Part shown: positions 54,701-62,583 of the stretch, in pieces
How the letters are laid out: each line of letters opens with the position of its first letter
Numbering within the stretch: the first letter of the stretch is position 1
From: Octadecabacter dasysiphoniae
GTDB taxonomy: Bacteria > Pseudomonadota > Alphaproteobacteria > Rhodobacterales > Rhodobacteraceae
NCBI RefSeq assembly: GCF_021532615.1
Contig: NZ_JAKGAQ010000004.1
Coordinates: 248,001 to 312,000 of the forward strand
Reading direction: 5' to 3'
Length of the DNA stretch: 64,000 bases
The notes under the pieces: model-generated
Told to the model about the DNA's origin: nothing
Databases searched by the model: none
Seen by the model: only the letters and a program-made list of their open reading frames with translations
Program-made: the position numbers and the translations under genes

Positions 54701-54881
54701 CGGGTGCGGCGTAGCTGGGCCATGCATACCCGCCGCGCGGGGCGATGACTTCGCGATCAAGTTCGGCCAATGCACGCCCAACCCCGCTGGCCACAGCCCC
54801 GCGCAATTGCCCGCTCAACGCCGACCCTGACAACGCTGGGTCGATCGCGATTTTGAGGGGAATTTGGACGTTAACGGGCAT
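51732..54881 (-). CDS. 1049-aa protein in tape-measure position, membrane-active carrier candidate
   Basis: Largest gene of the operon; GAGG upstream. N-terminal domain (1-95: PRGGYAWPSYAAPDITWSLG), a beta-type region (120-350), a Gly/Asp/Ser linker (360-415), helical stretch with likely coiled coil (580-670), a strongly hydrophobic pair (about 836-870: LILFGETVSVLALAVICPPA and AAAVLGAVYAGAHYY), a basic helical tail (920-975) and a Pro-rich, acidic end. Order between tube and hub genes equals the tape-measure slot in Mu/P2 tails, and no other gene is large enough for a ruler. The linker and mixed domains are atypical for a ruler and recall polymorphic-toxin carriers. Confidence 0.5.
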   Translation of the reverse strand: MPVNVQIPLKIAIDPALSGSALSGQLRGAVASGVGRALAELDREVIAPRGGYAWPSYAAPDITWSLGAGADAMPADDWRADVENDIMLALQAAVTAAPATHTKALDDAPEAVPNAPSEPFDARRLDGDGKYRVHSYDTDLPSPSAPISLEYFNENTQWHTTHRTAIWYFSGTRSQFIQLMQAHLAHHVTPRPRAGQVFGLLYRADGKYQIAIISINRVTDDAVYFDITRQFSPGDRMNIVNSDDGSRRGGTLGKRPWMDLEKLWRFTSRDDLADRQYVRFCGIRNVTQNPVSGETQDVAEHRALLRRLAEEDANQAYNGTGRSGPQQAAELDGSFCIIPNDAFSGQSLRLLPIWRVIEKSDAEDGDGGEPPAHPSEAGGENAGAGRSGGDGDETGGGGGSDMAEPGTQHGAGQSSRFPMTIGGETITLDLAPFEGEPSFDDLGALGDRLRILMGQIAFRLEMPTGEYPASFIIAAGQVLGGRASAVGQYAARTPAATNVRNTAPGAGNLGDVDMGATDSPSIRVLRFLAATTPLMTQFERILHDIIGLPDVTALIEGRHAGQYPAWGLAFYKTYTPIITASGSQMFLRACQIKMLEALRASQVAIETRLNRFDDYYATVRTMLLSFVSTQTELQALRDRLAEEDPSVSSFSAGVSAVYSTWSSAREALSLSMSDHYLNRNFLTETQVDGQIVREGNTVKIRDDSGRDWTLAELDEAIAFRTRTATSADPLVNHFRDIPEVVETFRQRPESAYHYLRSLLTEMQSDNADMQRTTQSSVNFAFRAGKIREDLPNRTVPGTAVALQGIHLLAHEAIGDAFLGDKIYGMGIDQLMDFELGLQGLILFGETVSVLALAVICPPAAAVLGAVYAGAHYYHASQMSTLYNALLDPDGILNKAEVEFDLFLAEFEIVLSVIPEAGPLLRGGSFAGKTVLRSGVRQGGRIIARRARRELLVSVGRQLKRGLAQSVVTAVLTDRAMALALPHLIGPVFAEVNAAISRSSGMPPPPPVPTGPAPEDISGPEEPALIRRLEEYDDTLHFDDSTHSGLEDGE

Positions 54882-54971
54882 TTAGACCTCGGGTTGGAGT
54901 TAGGATTTCAGACGTGCGTGACGGTTCAGCGGGATGCTGTTGTGGCCGTTTGGCGGTTGGGCTGCCCCCGT

Positions 54972-55274
54972 TCAGGGATCGATGGCAGCCGCAGCCTGTA
55001 ACAAGATGTCTTCGGTTGTGTCCGCCGGGGCGGAGGTTTCCCGCGCGGACACATCGCGAATTTCAATCTGGACGGGGAAGTACACCTGCACCGCCCCCTT
55101 GGCGTCACCGATGGCGGCAACGGCTTGTGCGGCAGATCCGGCGGCGGGGTACACGATTTCATTTTCGTGCACCAACGCCAGCCCCGTGCGCGTGATCCGC
55201 TTGGGGCCATTGCGCCCGCCGCCCCCGACAATCGAGGCCAGCGTTCGCCCGCCGGGTGTTCCGGAACCAGACAT
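54972..55274 (-). CDS. Small protein between tube and tape-measure-position genes
   Basis: 100 residues: Gly-rich start (SGSGTPGGRTLASIVGGGGR), then a beta-like domain LALVHENEIVYPAAGS, VQVYFPVQIEIRDVS and an Ala-rich end. Contractile phages encode small tail-assembly chaperones at this spot (gpE in P2, gp41 in Mu), but this sequence has no recognisable helix pattern for that; tail component or chaperone are both possible. 12 bp after the tube gene stop. Confidence 0.5.
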   Translation of the reverse strand: MSGSGTPGGRTLASIVGGGGRNGPKRITRTGLALVHENEIVYPAAGSAAQAVAAIGDAKGAVQVYFPVQIEIRDVSARETSAPADTTEDILLQAAAAIDP

Positions 55275-55286
55275 ATCCGCCCCGAC

Positions 55287-55727
55287 CTACAGCGCGCCGG
55301 CGACGGCGCTGTCGGCCGCAGACGACACTTTGCCGCCAAGCGCAAAGCCCGAGAACGTCGCCGTCGGCGCGCCGGAGATTGCGGCTGACGACGGGTTGGC
55401 GTTGGTGATGATACAGTCCGACAGAAGAACTTCTGTCAGGGACCATTCGACATCACCTTCGTCGACTTCTTCCATGACGATATTGAAAGGCGTGCCTTTG
55501 GCCGCCAACATCGTCAGTTCTGCGGTGGCAGTGCCGACGGCCTTGACCGTAATTGAAAAATTCAATTGTTCGGGCAAATAGACGACGCCGATGTTGATGG
55601 CTTCGACGGAATGCATCGGTTCGGCATTCATCGCGAATGTCGGCTGGAAACTTTCAATCGGTGTAATTGTTTTTTCACCATCGCCAGTGTCGTATTTAAT
55701 AGAAAGATGTGAATTCCATGTGGGCAT
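55287..55727 (-). CDS. Tail tube protein
   Basis: 146 residues, AAAGGAC upstream, first beta-strands in SHLSIKYDTGDGEKTI and a repeated beta pattern FSITVKAVGTATAELTMLAA, VEWSLTEVLLSDCIITNA. Length, beta composition and position directly after the sheath gene fit the inner tube of contractile tails (gpM of Mu, gpFII of P2, Afp1/Hcp class). Forms stacked rings that the sheath drives forward. Family assigned mainly by context. Confidence 0.68.
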   Translation of the reverse strand: MPTWNSHLSIKYDTGDGEKTITPIESFQPTFAMNAEPMHSVEAINIGVVYLPEQLNFSITVKAVGTATAELTMLAAKGTPFNIVMEEVDEGDVEWSLTEVLLSDCIITNANPSSAAISGAPTATFSGFALGGKVSSAADSAVAGAL

Positions 55728-55753
55728 ATCAATTGTCCTTTCGAATGTTCAAA

Positions 55754-56917
55754 TTAGAATTTTGGCTGCAACGCAATTTTCAAACGGTGAATTGCAGGGC
55801 CAATGACAATGGTCACCGTCATATCCACCAGCCGTTCTGAACGGGCCGTGAAAATGACCTGCGTTTCCGTCGCACTACGCGCCGCTTCTGGTTTGAGGAG
55901 CGCGTTGTACGCCGGGATATTGAATGAATACCCCGTGATTGCGCCGGTCGATTTGACCACGCCCAAAATGCCTTCTGCTTTGCGGATGACTGCGGCAAGG
56001 CCCGTGCGTGTGATGCGTGCGTCGCCAATCAAGCCGATCAATCCGGCGCGCAGGCGGAACTCAACATCATCCAAAAGCCGGACAAGATCGATGTATTTCT
56101 GGGATGCGTCCGTTGTGTAAAGCGTGCCTTCGGCAAAGTGCAGGCTTTCCCCCGCAACCAGTGCCGGATCGATGATCGGGATGATGCCGTCATCGGACAG
56201 CGCAGTGATTTCGCCGGGTTTGAATTGCGTGGATAGTGGCATGGTCAGGCCAAATATTTTCTTGAGCACCATTGAGGATGCGGGGGCTTGTCCTGCAATG
56301 GCAGATGCCGCCGCCGCTGCCACATCCGCACTGTCGCCGTCGCCATTTACAGCACCGCGTGCAGCCACCATGACCATGCGCGGCGTTGTCGCCTTCAGGG
56401 ACGTGGCCAGTGCGACAGTGTCTGCGCCGTAGGATGCCGACACAGCAATTTCGGGATCAATCGCTGCGACGCCGATGCGTTTGTTGCCGGCAGCAGATTG
56501 GTTTTCAACGTGGGCCTTCAGGGCGGCCACGGCTGTCTTGCCGCCTGAACCGGATTTGACGGGTTTGTCGGCCACCGCGACGAATGTTACATCATCAACG
56601 GCCTCAAGTGCGGTCAATCCTGCGGCGATTGCAGACGCTTTGACCGCATAGATTTTGGAAGGTCTGGGGTTTTGCAGAAATGCAATTTCCAGTGCGCTGT
56701 AAAGTGCGGATTTGGCTACAATATTGGGGCCGGACATTTCATTGAACAGCGGGGCTGCGTCATCTAAGCTATTGACAACAATGGGATCGTTGTTTGATGC
56801 GGATCCTTTGTTGTTCGTGCCACCCACGATCGCCAAGACGCCGGGTGCGCGTTGGACCTCGGGTTGAAGCCCCTTTGTATCAATGGAAACTTCGACAAAT
56901 GGGAATGCGATTGCCAT
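55754..56917 (-). CDS. Contractile tail sheath protein
   Basis: 387 residues, AAAGGAGGTT upstream. The start AFPFVEVSIDTKGLQPEVQRAPGVLAIVGGTN and a later domain ending in VIFTARSERLVDMTVTIVIGPAIHRLKIAL follow the sheath family (gpL of Mu, gpFI of P2, Afp2-4): N-terminal arm, Asp/Asn-rich loop with NSLDDAAPLF, an alpha/beta domain with RMVMVAARGAVNGDGDSADVAAAAA, and a C-terminal arm. The only sheath gene here, unlike the three paralogues of Afp/PVC. Contraction would drive the tube into a target. Confidence 0.82.
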   Translation of the reverse strand: MAIAFPFVEVSIDTKGLQPEVQRAPGVLAIVGGTNNKGSASNNDPIVVNSLDDAAPLFNEMSGPNIVAKSALYSALEIAFLQNPRPSKIYAVKASAIAAGLTALEAVDDVTFVAVADKPVKSGSGGKTAVAALKAHVENQSAAGNKRIGVAAIDPEIAVSASYGADTVALATSLKATTPRMVMVAARGAVNGDGDSADVAAAAASAIAGQAPASSMVLKKIFGLTMPLSTQFKPGEITALSDDGIIPIIDPALVAGESLHFAEGTLYTTDASQKYIDLVRLLDDVEFRLRAGLIGLIGDARITRTGLAAVIRKAEGILGVVKSTGAITGYSFNIPAYNALLKPEAARSATETQVIFTARSERLVDMTVTIVIGPAIHRLKIALQPKF

Positions 56918-56980
56918 GTTGTAACCTCCTTTATCGTTGCAATTCAGTTTTATAAAAATCCGCCGAAATTGACGGGGTCG

Positions 56981-57892
56981 TTACGTTGTCGGGGCGAGGG
57001 CTATGCCTGATGTGGCAAGCCAAGCGCTGGCATTTTGAATACGTGCGTTGGCGTCAGCGCCGGGCCAGTCGGCGTCGTCAAACCATGTTTTTTCGACCAC
57101 CCAGACCACGACGGGCCGCCCACGAGGCAGATGATCGCCGCCTGCTTTTGGGGTGATGCCGTCAAGGCGCAGCCGCGCGGTGACGTTCTGGGATGCTTGA
57201 ACAAGATCGACCAATCTGAACCCTGGTGTGGACACATCCCGCACCATGATCGCGGCGGACACCGGGAATTCTGTTTGGGACGCGGACGTCGTTCCGGGGA
57301 CCGGCGTGAAGGACAGCACCCATTGGCTCAGCGCGGCCATGACCGATTGTGTTTCAAGCAGGGTCGCCACGTCTGTGACGCCGTTGTCAGCCAACCAGTC
57401 TTTTATCAATTGGTCGGTGATACCGTTTGCGTCGTTGGCATTTGCGGCAAGGCGGGCCAGCAGTGCAACCCGCCGCGCAGCTTCGAGTTCTGCGGGGACG
57501 GTTGGTGCAGGATTTGGAATGTCAGCGTCAAGGGCAGCCAATGTCAGGGGTACCGATTTTTCGACACCGATGGTCGCCTGCGGGAAAGCCGCTGATGTTG
57601 TGATGACACCGTTCCAGACGAGCTGCACGCTGCTGTCCAGCGCCATCGCGCCTGATCCTGACGACCCGCCGTATTGGACGGAATACCCGTCGCGGGAAAT
57701 GTCGGTGCTTAATGATCCTGAAAAAGGAGCAAGGTCCAGTTTGTCAAATCGTGGCGTTGCCGCACCGATCAAATCCGTCATTGCAATGCCGTAGCTCGAC
57801 GCGGCAATTGCCTTGAGCGCCTCTTGAGAGAATACGCCAGAAGCAGTTACAGGGCTCGTCAAAGCGAGGAATGTCTTGTCTACATAATTCAT
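56981..57892 (-). CDS. Leader protein of the contractile operon, function unknown
   Basis: 303 residues from ATG 57892; a TTG at 57973 would add a hydrophobic 27-residue N-terminus and is less likely. Composition is Ala/Ser/Thr-rich with beta segments (LQVQYGGSS-like turns, VQLVWNGVITTSAAF) and a helical stretch around 165-215. No family recognised. First gene of the operon, just upstream of the sheath; tail-terminator or completion proteins occupy this slot in Mu/P2 tails, which is the best guess. Confidence 0.5.
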   Translation of the reverse strand: MNYVDKTFLALTSPVTASGVFSQEALKAIAASSYGIAMTDLIGAATPRFDKLDLAPFSGSLSTDISRDGYSVQYGGSSGSGAMALDSSVQLVWNGVITTSAAFPQATIGVEKSVPLTLAALDADIPNPAPTVPAELEAARRVALLARLAANANDANGITDQLIKDWLADNGVTDVATLLETQSVMAALSQWVLSFTPVPGTTSASQTEFPVSAAIMVRDVSTPGFRLVDLVQASQNVTARLRLDGITPKAGGDHLPRGRPVVVWVVEKTWFDDADWPGADANARIQNASAWLATSGIALAPTT

Positions 57893-58263
57893 GACCCAAT
57901 CCAATCCGCGAAAATGCGGGAAATAGAACGGAAAAAATAAAATCGAAAAATTGGTCGTTTTGCCTAAATGCAACTATGACGTTAGCACGGGCTGTTTTTG
58001 GGGATAGTATGGAATCCCTCACTTCTTATTTTCCCGTTATGCGGGTATCAGAATCGCCATATGGGACCGTTGCGCATGATCGTTCGGATCGCGCTGGCCC
58101 AAGCATTCGCCAGCCATTTCCACGACTTGCGCGCACCTGATGATCCGCCGCGTTACAGCAGGGTGGTCGTGTGGTGAAAGTTTGAAAAAAAGGGCGATTT
58201 GATCTGCCCGCATATCGATAGGCGCCAAACGGGCGCCTTACGATATGTAAATCGCCAGTGTTC
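57893..58263. other. Intergenic region: promoter of the contractile operon and terminator of ugp
   Basis: About 370 bp with no supported gene. The part nearest the operon (about 57920-57960) is rich in A/T, unlike the surroundings, and should hold the operon promoter; no clear -35/-10 pair was fixed. The far part (58185-58256) is a nested hairpin with a T tract, the terminator of ugpC. Confidence 0.55.
58185..58256 (-). terminator. Nested-hairpin terminator of the ugp operon
   Basis: Inner hairpin CATATCG-AT-AGGCGCC / GGCGCCT-TA-CGATATG (58211-58247) and outer arms GGCGATTT/AAATCGCC; on the minus strand it is followed by seven T (58185-58191). Located eight bases beyond the ugpC stop. Confidence 0.8.
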
Positions 58264-59316
58264 CTAGTCGGGCAATCTGTCGCCGGTTTGCGGATCAAAG
58301 AAATGCAGGTTCCCGGGATCAACACCAAAACGGATCACATCGCCAGTCGTTGCGTGGTGAACCCCCGCAATGCTGAGGGTAAAGGCGTCTTGCGTCCCTG
58401 AAATACGGCCATGCAGCAGCGTGTTTGCGCCCAGCGGTTCGCCCATCTGGACGGTGATAGACAGGGGCCCGTTTTCATCCGGGATGATGTGTTCGGGGCG
58501 AATGCCAACCGTGACAGGGCCGTTTTCGTTTAAATTGGACGGCACGATTGCATCGCCAATTTTCAGCGTGCCACCATCGACCATTCCATCAAGAACATTC
58601 ATCGACGGGCTGCCGATAAACTGCGCGGCAAACAATGTCTGCGGCTTTTCGTAGACTTCCAGTGGCGTGCCGATCTGTTCGGCGCGGCCTGCGTTCATGA
58701 CGATCATCCGGTCCGCCATGGTCATCGCCTCAACCTGATCGTGGGTCACATACAGCGACGTAATCCCGAGGCGGTTTTGCAGATCACGGATTTCGAGGCG
58801 CATTTGCACACGCAGTTTCGCGTCGAGGTTTGACAGGGGTTCATCAAACAGGAACACCGCAGGTTCGCGCACGATCGCGCGGCCCATGGCAACCCGCTGG
58901 CGTTGACCGCCCGACAGATCACGCGGACGGCGATCAAGGTAATCGGTCAGCTGCAACAGCTTGGCCGCGGCGTCGACTTTCGTGTCGATTTCGGCCTTGG
59001 ACATCTTTGCGATTTTCAGGCCGTAACCCATATTGTCACGCACGGACATATGTGGATAAAGCGCGTAGTTCTGGAACACCATCGCGATGTCGCGGTCCAT
59101 CGGTTCCAGCTCATTCACGCGGTTGCCGCCGATCTGGATCTCTCCCTCGGATACGGATTCAAGGCCTGCGACCATCCGCAACAATGTGGATTTGCCACAG
59201 CCTGATGGCCCGACAATGACAATGAATTCACCGTCCTTGATGGCGGTGCTGACACCATGAATGACTTCGGTTTTGCCAAAGCGTTTCTTGACGGCGGTGA
59301 GGTCTACAGTAGCCAT
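58264..59316 (-). CDS. ugpC: Glycerol-3-phosphate ABC transporter ATP-binding protein
   Basis: 350 residues. Walker A VGPSGCGKSTLLRMVAG, Q-loop FQNYALYPHMSV, signature DLSGGQRQRVAMGRAI, Walker B AVFLFDEPLSNLDAKLR and H-loop YVTHDQVEAMTMADR; C-terminal TOBE regulatory domain (about 240-350: GIRPEHIIP). Member of the MalK/UgpC type shared with other sugar ABC systems. Follows ugpE by nine bases. Confidence 0.92.
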   Translation of the reverse strand: MATVDLTAVKKRFGKTEVIHGVSTAIKDGEFIVIVGPSGCGKSTLLRMVAGLESVSEGEIQIGGNRVNELEPMDRDIAMVFQNYALYPHMSVRDNMGYGLKIAKMSKAEIDTKVDAAAKLLQLTDYLDRRPRDLSGGQRQRVAMGRAIVREPAVFLFDEPLSNLDAKLRVQMRLEIRDLQNRLGITSLYVTHDQVEAMTMADRMIVMNAGRAEQIGTPLEVYEKPQTLFAAQFIGSPSMNVLDGMVDGGTLKIGDAIVPSNLNENGPVTVGIRPEHIIPDENGPLSITVQMGEPLGANTLLHGRISGTQDAFTLSIAGVHHATTGDVIRFGVDPGNLHFFDPQTGDRLPD

Positions 59317-59325
59317 TGGGCGCCC

Positions 59326-60192
59326 TTACTTTTCACTGTCCACAAGTCCGCGAACAAAGAGTTTTTGCATTGAAATCACGACAATCACGGGTGGGATCAT
59401 CGCAAGAATTGAAGTCGCCATAATGACAGGCCAATTCGCCACATCGTCACCGGACGGGAACATCTGTTTGATGCCCATAACGATGGTGTTCATTTCAGGG
59501 TCGGTGGTGATCAGCAGCGGCCAGAGGTACTGGTTCCAGCCGTAGATGAACAAAATGACGAAAAGGGCGGCGATGTTGGTGCGCGACATCGGGAACAGGA
59601 TGTCCCAGAAGAACCGCATGGGCGATGCCCCGTCCACGCGCGCTGCCTCGGCCAGCTCATCCGGCACTGTCATAAAGAATTGGCGAAACAGGAACGTCGC
59701 CGTGGCTGACGCGATCAGGGGCAGGATCAACCCGCCATAGCTGTTGAGCATCCCGAAGCCTGCGATGACTTCGTAGGTTGGGACGATGCGCACTTCGACG
59801 GGCAGCATCAGGGTCAGAAAGATCAGCCAGAAGAAGATCATCTTGCCCGGAAATTTGAAGTACACAATCGCGAAGGCGGACAGCAGCGAAATGATGATTT
59901 TACCAATCGCGATGCCCATTGCCATGATCAAACTGTTGAGAAGCATCGTCGCGACGGGGACATTTACGCCCGACAGCAGCGCCTCTCGGTAGTTGTTGAA
60001 AAACTGATCGCCGGGCCAAAGCGGCATGGGCGGTTGCACGATTTCGGGTTGCGTCACCGTAGAGGCCACAAAGGCCAGCCAGATCGGGAAGAACACGATC
60101 AGCACGCCGCAAATCATCATCACATGGCTGAGCCACAGACCAGCGCCACGTTTTTCGACCATACCGGGAGGGGGATCGCTGCGATGGGTCAA
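59326..60192 (-). CDS. ugpE: Glycerol-3-phosphate ABC transporter permease
   Basis: 288 residues starting at a TTG, chosen because a GGAGGG lies about eight bases upstream and the TTG overlaps the ugpA stop (TTGA). Six membrane helices and the EAA loop in [30 protein letters not shown]. Early segment [17 protein letters not shown] is typical of UgpE. An internal ATG (60162) would shorten it by ten residues and lacks a ribosome site. Confidence 0.92.
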   Translation of the reverse strand: MTHRSDPPPGMVEKRGAGLWLSHVMMICGVLIVFFPIWLAFVASTVTQPEIVQPPMPLWPGDQFFNNYREALLSGVNVPVATMLLNSLIMAMGIAIGKIIISLLSAFAIVYFKFPGKMIFFWLIFLTLMLPVEVRIVPTYEVIAGFGMLNSYGGLILPLIASATATFLFRQFFMTVPDELAEAARVDGASPMRFFWDILFPMSRTNIAALFVILFIYGWNQYLWPLLITTDPEMNTIVMGIKQMFPSGDDVANWPVIMATSILAMIPPVIVVISMQKLFVRGLVDSEK

Positions 60193-61070
60193 TAGTGTAC
60201 CCTCCGTTCCACAAATTTGAACTGGAACACCGTAAGCGCCCCGACAACGACCAATAGGATCACGGATTGCGCCGCAGATGATCCGAGGTCCTGGCCCACG
60301 AACCCGTCAGAAAAGACCTTGTAGACAAGGATGGTGGTCGATTGTTGTGGTCCGCCGCTGGTGATGGTGTGGATGACACCAAAGGTTTCAAAGAACGCAT
60401 AGACGATGTTCACGACCAATAAGAAGAATGTCGTGGGCGACAGCAGTGGCAGCACGATTGTCCAGAACCTGCGCCAGAACCGCGCGCCGTCGATCGCGGC
60501 GGCTTCGATCACTGATTTCGGGATCGCCTGAAGGGCCGCAAAGAAGAACAGGAAGTTGTAGCTGATACGCCCCCATGCGGAGGCCACGACGACCAGCCCC
60601 ATGGCTTCGCCGCCGTTCAGCACGTGGTTCCAGTCATAGCCCAGATGGCCAAGATACCATGACACCACGCCAACGCGGGTGTTGAACATGAACAGCCACA
60701 AAACGCCCGCAATGGCGGGGGCTACGGCGTAAGGCCAGATCAGCATGGTGCGATATACGCCTGCGCCTTTGATCAATCGGTCCGCGACAACGGCCAAGAA
60801 CAGGGCAGGGATCATTGAACACAGAGTGACAAGGGTCGAAAAGATCGCCGTCGTCAGAAAGGATGTGCGATAATACGGGTCCGACAGTAGGTATTCGAAA
60901 TTGCCAAGGCCGACATATTGCATCGACAGCCCGAATGGATCTGGGATGAACAGTGACTGCCAGATGGCCTGTCCTGCCGGATAGAAAAAGAAGATCGCAG
61001 AAATAATAACCTGCGGCGCGATCAGCAACAGCGGCAAAAGCCAGCCCTTGAATGTGACCCGTTTTTCCAT
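60189..61070 (-). CDS. ugpA: Glycerol-3-phosphate ABC transporter permease
   Basis: 293 residues, six membrane helices. N-terminus [36 protein letters not shown] fits UgpA; EAA loop [32 protein letters not shown]. Forms a heterodimer channel with UgpE. GGGGCGGGG precedes the ATG. Lies 57 bp after ugpB. Confidence 0.93.
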   Translation of the reverse strand: MEKRVTFKGWLLPLLLIAPQVIISAIFFFYPAGQAIWQSLFIPDPFGLSMQYVGLGNFEYLLSDPYYRTSFLTTAIFSTLVTLCSMIPALFLAVVADRLIKGAGVYRTMLIWPYAVAPAIAGVLWLFMFNTRVGVVSWYLGHLGYDWNHVLNGGEAMGLVVVASAWGRISYNFLFFFAALQAIPKSVIEAAAIDGARFWRRFWTIVLPLLSPTTFFLLVVNIVYAFFETFGVIHTITSGGPQQSTTILVYKVFSDGFVGQDLGSSAAQSVILLVVVGALTVFQFKFVERRVHY

Positions 61071-61127
61071 TGTGCCCCGCCCCTTAGGTGCGACGGGCGA
61101 CCACGATTGGCCGCCCGTGCTGATCGA

Positions 61128-62441
61128 TTAACGGTTTGCTTGCTCAAAGCGACGCAGCAGGCCGTTGCCGCGTTCAACAGCGCTATCAAGGGCCGTTTGC
61201 GCATCTTTGTCGCCGGACCAGACGGCCTCAAGCTCTTCGTCAATGATGCCGCGGATCTGGTCGAACGATCCAAGACGCAGACCTTTGGAATTCGCCGTCG
61301 GCTCGTTCGTGGTCATCTGGATCACGGCCACTTCGGTGCCGAGGTTTTCCTCATAAAAGCCAGCGGCGCGTGTCGCATCAGCGGCAGCGTTCGTGATTGG
61401 CAGATAGCCCGTGTCCTGGTGCCATTTGGCCTGAACGTCCGACGAAGACAGATAGGCAAGGAACTGTGCCGCGCCTTCATATTCTGCGGCCTCGTGGCCT
61501 TCCATCACCCACAAGGATGCACCACCGATGATGGTGTTCTGAGGGCTGTTGCCGACGCCGTCCCAGTACGGAAGCGGGCGCACGTCAAACGGGAATTCAG
61601 CCTCGGCCTTGATGCCAGCGTAACCCGCAGAGCTTTCGGTGAACAACGCACATTCGCCAGCACGGAAGTTCGCGCCACCTTCATTGCGCCGACCAGCATA
61701 GAAGAATTTGCCGTCTGCGGCCCATTCACCCATCGCGGAAATATGCGCAACCTGTGCCGGACCGTTGAACGCGAGTTCGGTATCGACGCCTGCAAAGCCG
61801 TTGTCTTGTGTGGCGAACGGCACATCGTGATACGCGCTGAAGTTTTCAAGGTGAATCCAGGACTGCCATGCGGTTGTCAGCGGGCATGTGCTGCCGCCTT
61901 CTTGCAGTGCCGTGAGGGCCTCACCGACGTTCTGCCATGTGGACAGGTCTGTGTCAGGGTCAACGCCAGCGGCCTCAAACGCGTCGCGGTTCACCCACAG
62001 AACGGGCGTGGATGCGTTGAAGGGCAGTGACAGCATTTCGCCATCTGTGCTTGTGTAATAGCCGTTGACCGCGCCGATGTAGGCGTCCGGGTCAAACTCA
62101 GCACCGGATGCTTCCATGACTTCGGTGACAGAACGCACGGCGCCCTCCGCGGACATCATTGTGGCTGTGCCGACTTCGAAGACCATCAGGATTTGTGGCT
62201 GTTCGCCCGCGCGGAATGCGGCGATGCCTGCGTTCAGCGTTTCGGAATAGTTGCCTTTGTGGGACGCAACGACGGTGAATTCATCTTGGCTTGCGTTGAA
62301 TTCTTCAACTTGGGCCGCAACCAATTCGCCCAAACGGCCCGTGAAGGCGTGCCAGAACTGGACTTCTGTTTCTGCCATTGCCGCGAATGGCGACAACATC
62401 GTTGATGCGGCGATCAATGCGCCAGTTGTTAGATTTTTCAT
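61128..62441 (-). CDS. ugpB: Glycerol-3-phosphate ABC transporter substrate-binding protein
   Basis: 437 residues with signal peptide MKNLTTGALIAASTMLSPFAAMAETE (cleavage near AMA). UgpB features: VQFWHAFTGRLGELVAAQVEEFNAS, SHKGNYSETLNAGIAAFRAGEQPQI, and LPFNASTPVLWVNRDAFEAAG. First gene of the ugpBAEC operon, RBS GGAGGA. Binds glycerol-3-phosphate or its diesters in the periplasm. No Pho box was recognised upstream; the divergent LysR gene suggests other control. Confidence 0.93.
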   Translation of the reverse strand: MKNLTTGALIAASTMLSPFAAMAETEVQFWHAFTGRLGELVAAQVEEFNASQDEFTVVASHKGNYSETLNAGIAAFRAGEQPQILMVFEVGTATMMSAEGAVRSVTEVMEASGAEFDPDAYIGAVNGYYTSTDGEMLSLPFNASTPVLWVNRDAFEAAGVDPDTDLSTWQNVGEALTALQEGGSTCPLTTAWQSWIHLENFSAYHDVPFATQDNGFAGVDTELAFNGPAQVAHISAMGEWAADGKFFYAGRRNEGGANFRAGECALFTESSAGYAGIKAEAEFPFDVRPLPYWDGVGNSPQNTIIGGASLWVMEGHEAAEYEGAAQFLAYLSSSDVQAKWHQDTGYLPITNAAADATRAAGFYEENLGTEVAVIQMTTNEPTANSKGLRLGSFDQIRGIIDEELEAVWSGDKDAQTALDSAVERGNGLLRRFEQANR

Positions 62442-62542
62442 GTGTTCCTCCCAGGAATCGCGACAGCCCTTTCGCCAGCGCGGAATTTCTACACGTTATC
62501 CGAGCGTTCGCATAATTCAAGGCTATTCCTCAACGCAAATCC

Positions 62543-62559
62543 ATAACATAGTATTATGA
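62543..62559. promoter_or_regulatory. CATAA-N7-TTATG box between ugpB and the LysR gene
   Basis: Arms CATAA and TTATG with seven-base spacer, containing the T-N11-A shape of LysR-type sites. 25 bp upstream of the LysR gene start and about 100 bp from ugpB, where a LysR protein could control both. Confidence 0.45.
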
Positions 62560-62583
62560 AACACCCATCATGCAGGCAAAGCG

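Noticed and set aside
40248..57892. Interpretation as an ordinary prophage.
   Set aside because: No integrase, capsid, portal, terminase, lysis or replication genes in 17.6 kb, no tRNA or att-like duplication seen at either border, and metabolic genes directly adjoin both ends.
57893..57973. Longer N-terminus (TTG start at 57973) for the first contractile-operon gene.
   Set aside because: It would place coding in the A/T-rich promoter-like region and no ribosome site precedes the TTG; the ATG at 57892 is preferred.
58026..58228. Small ORFs upstream of the contractile operon.
   Set aside because: They overlap the ugp terminator structure and have no ribosome sites or family features.
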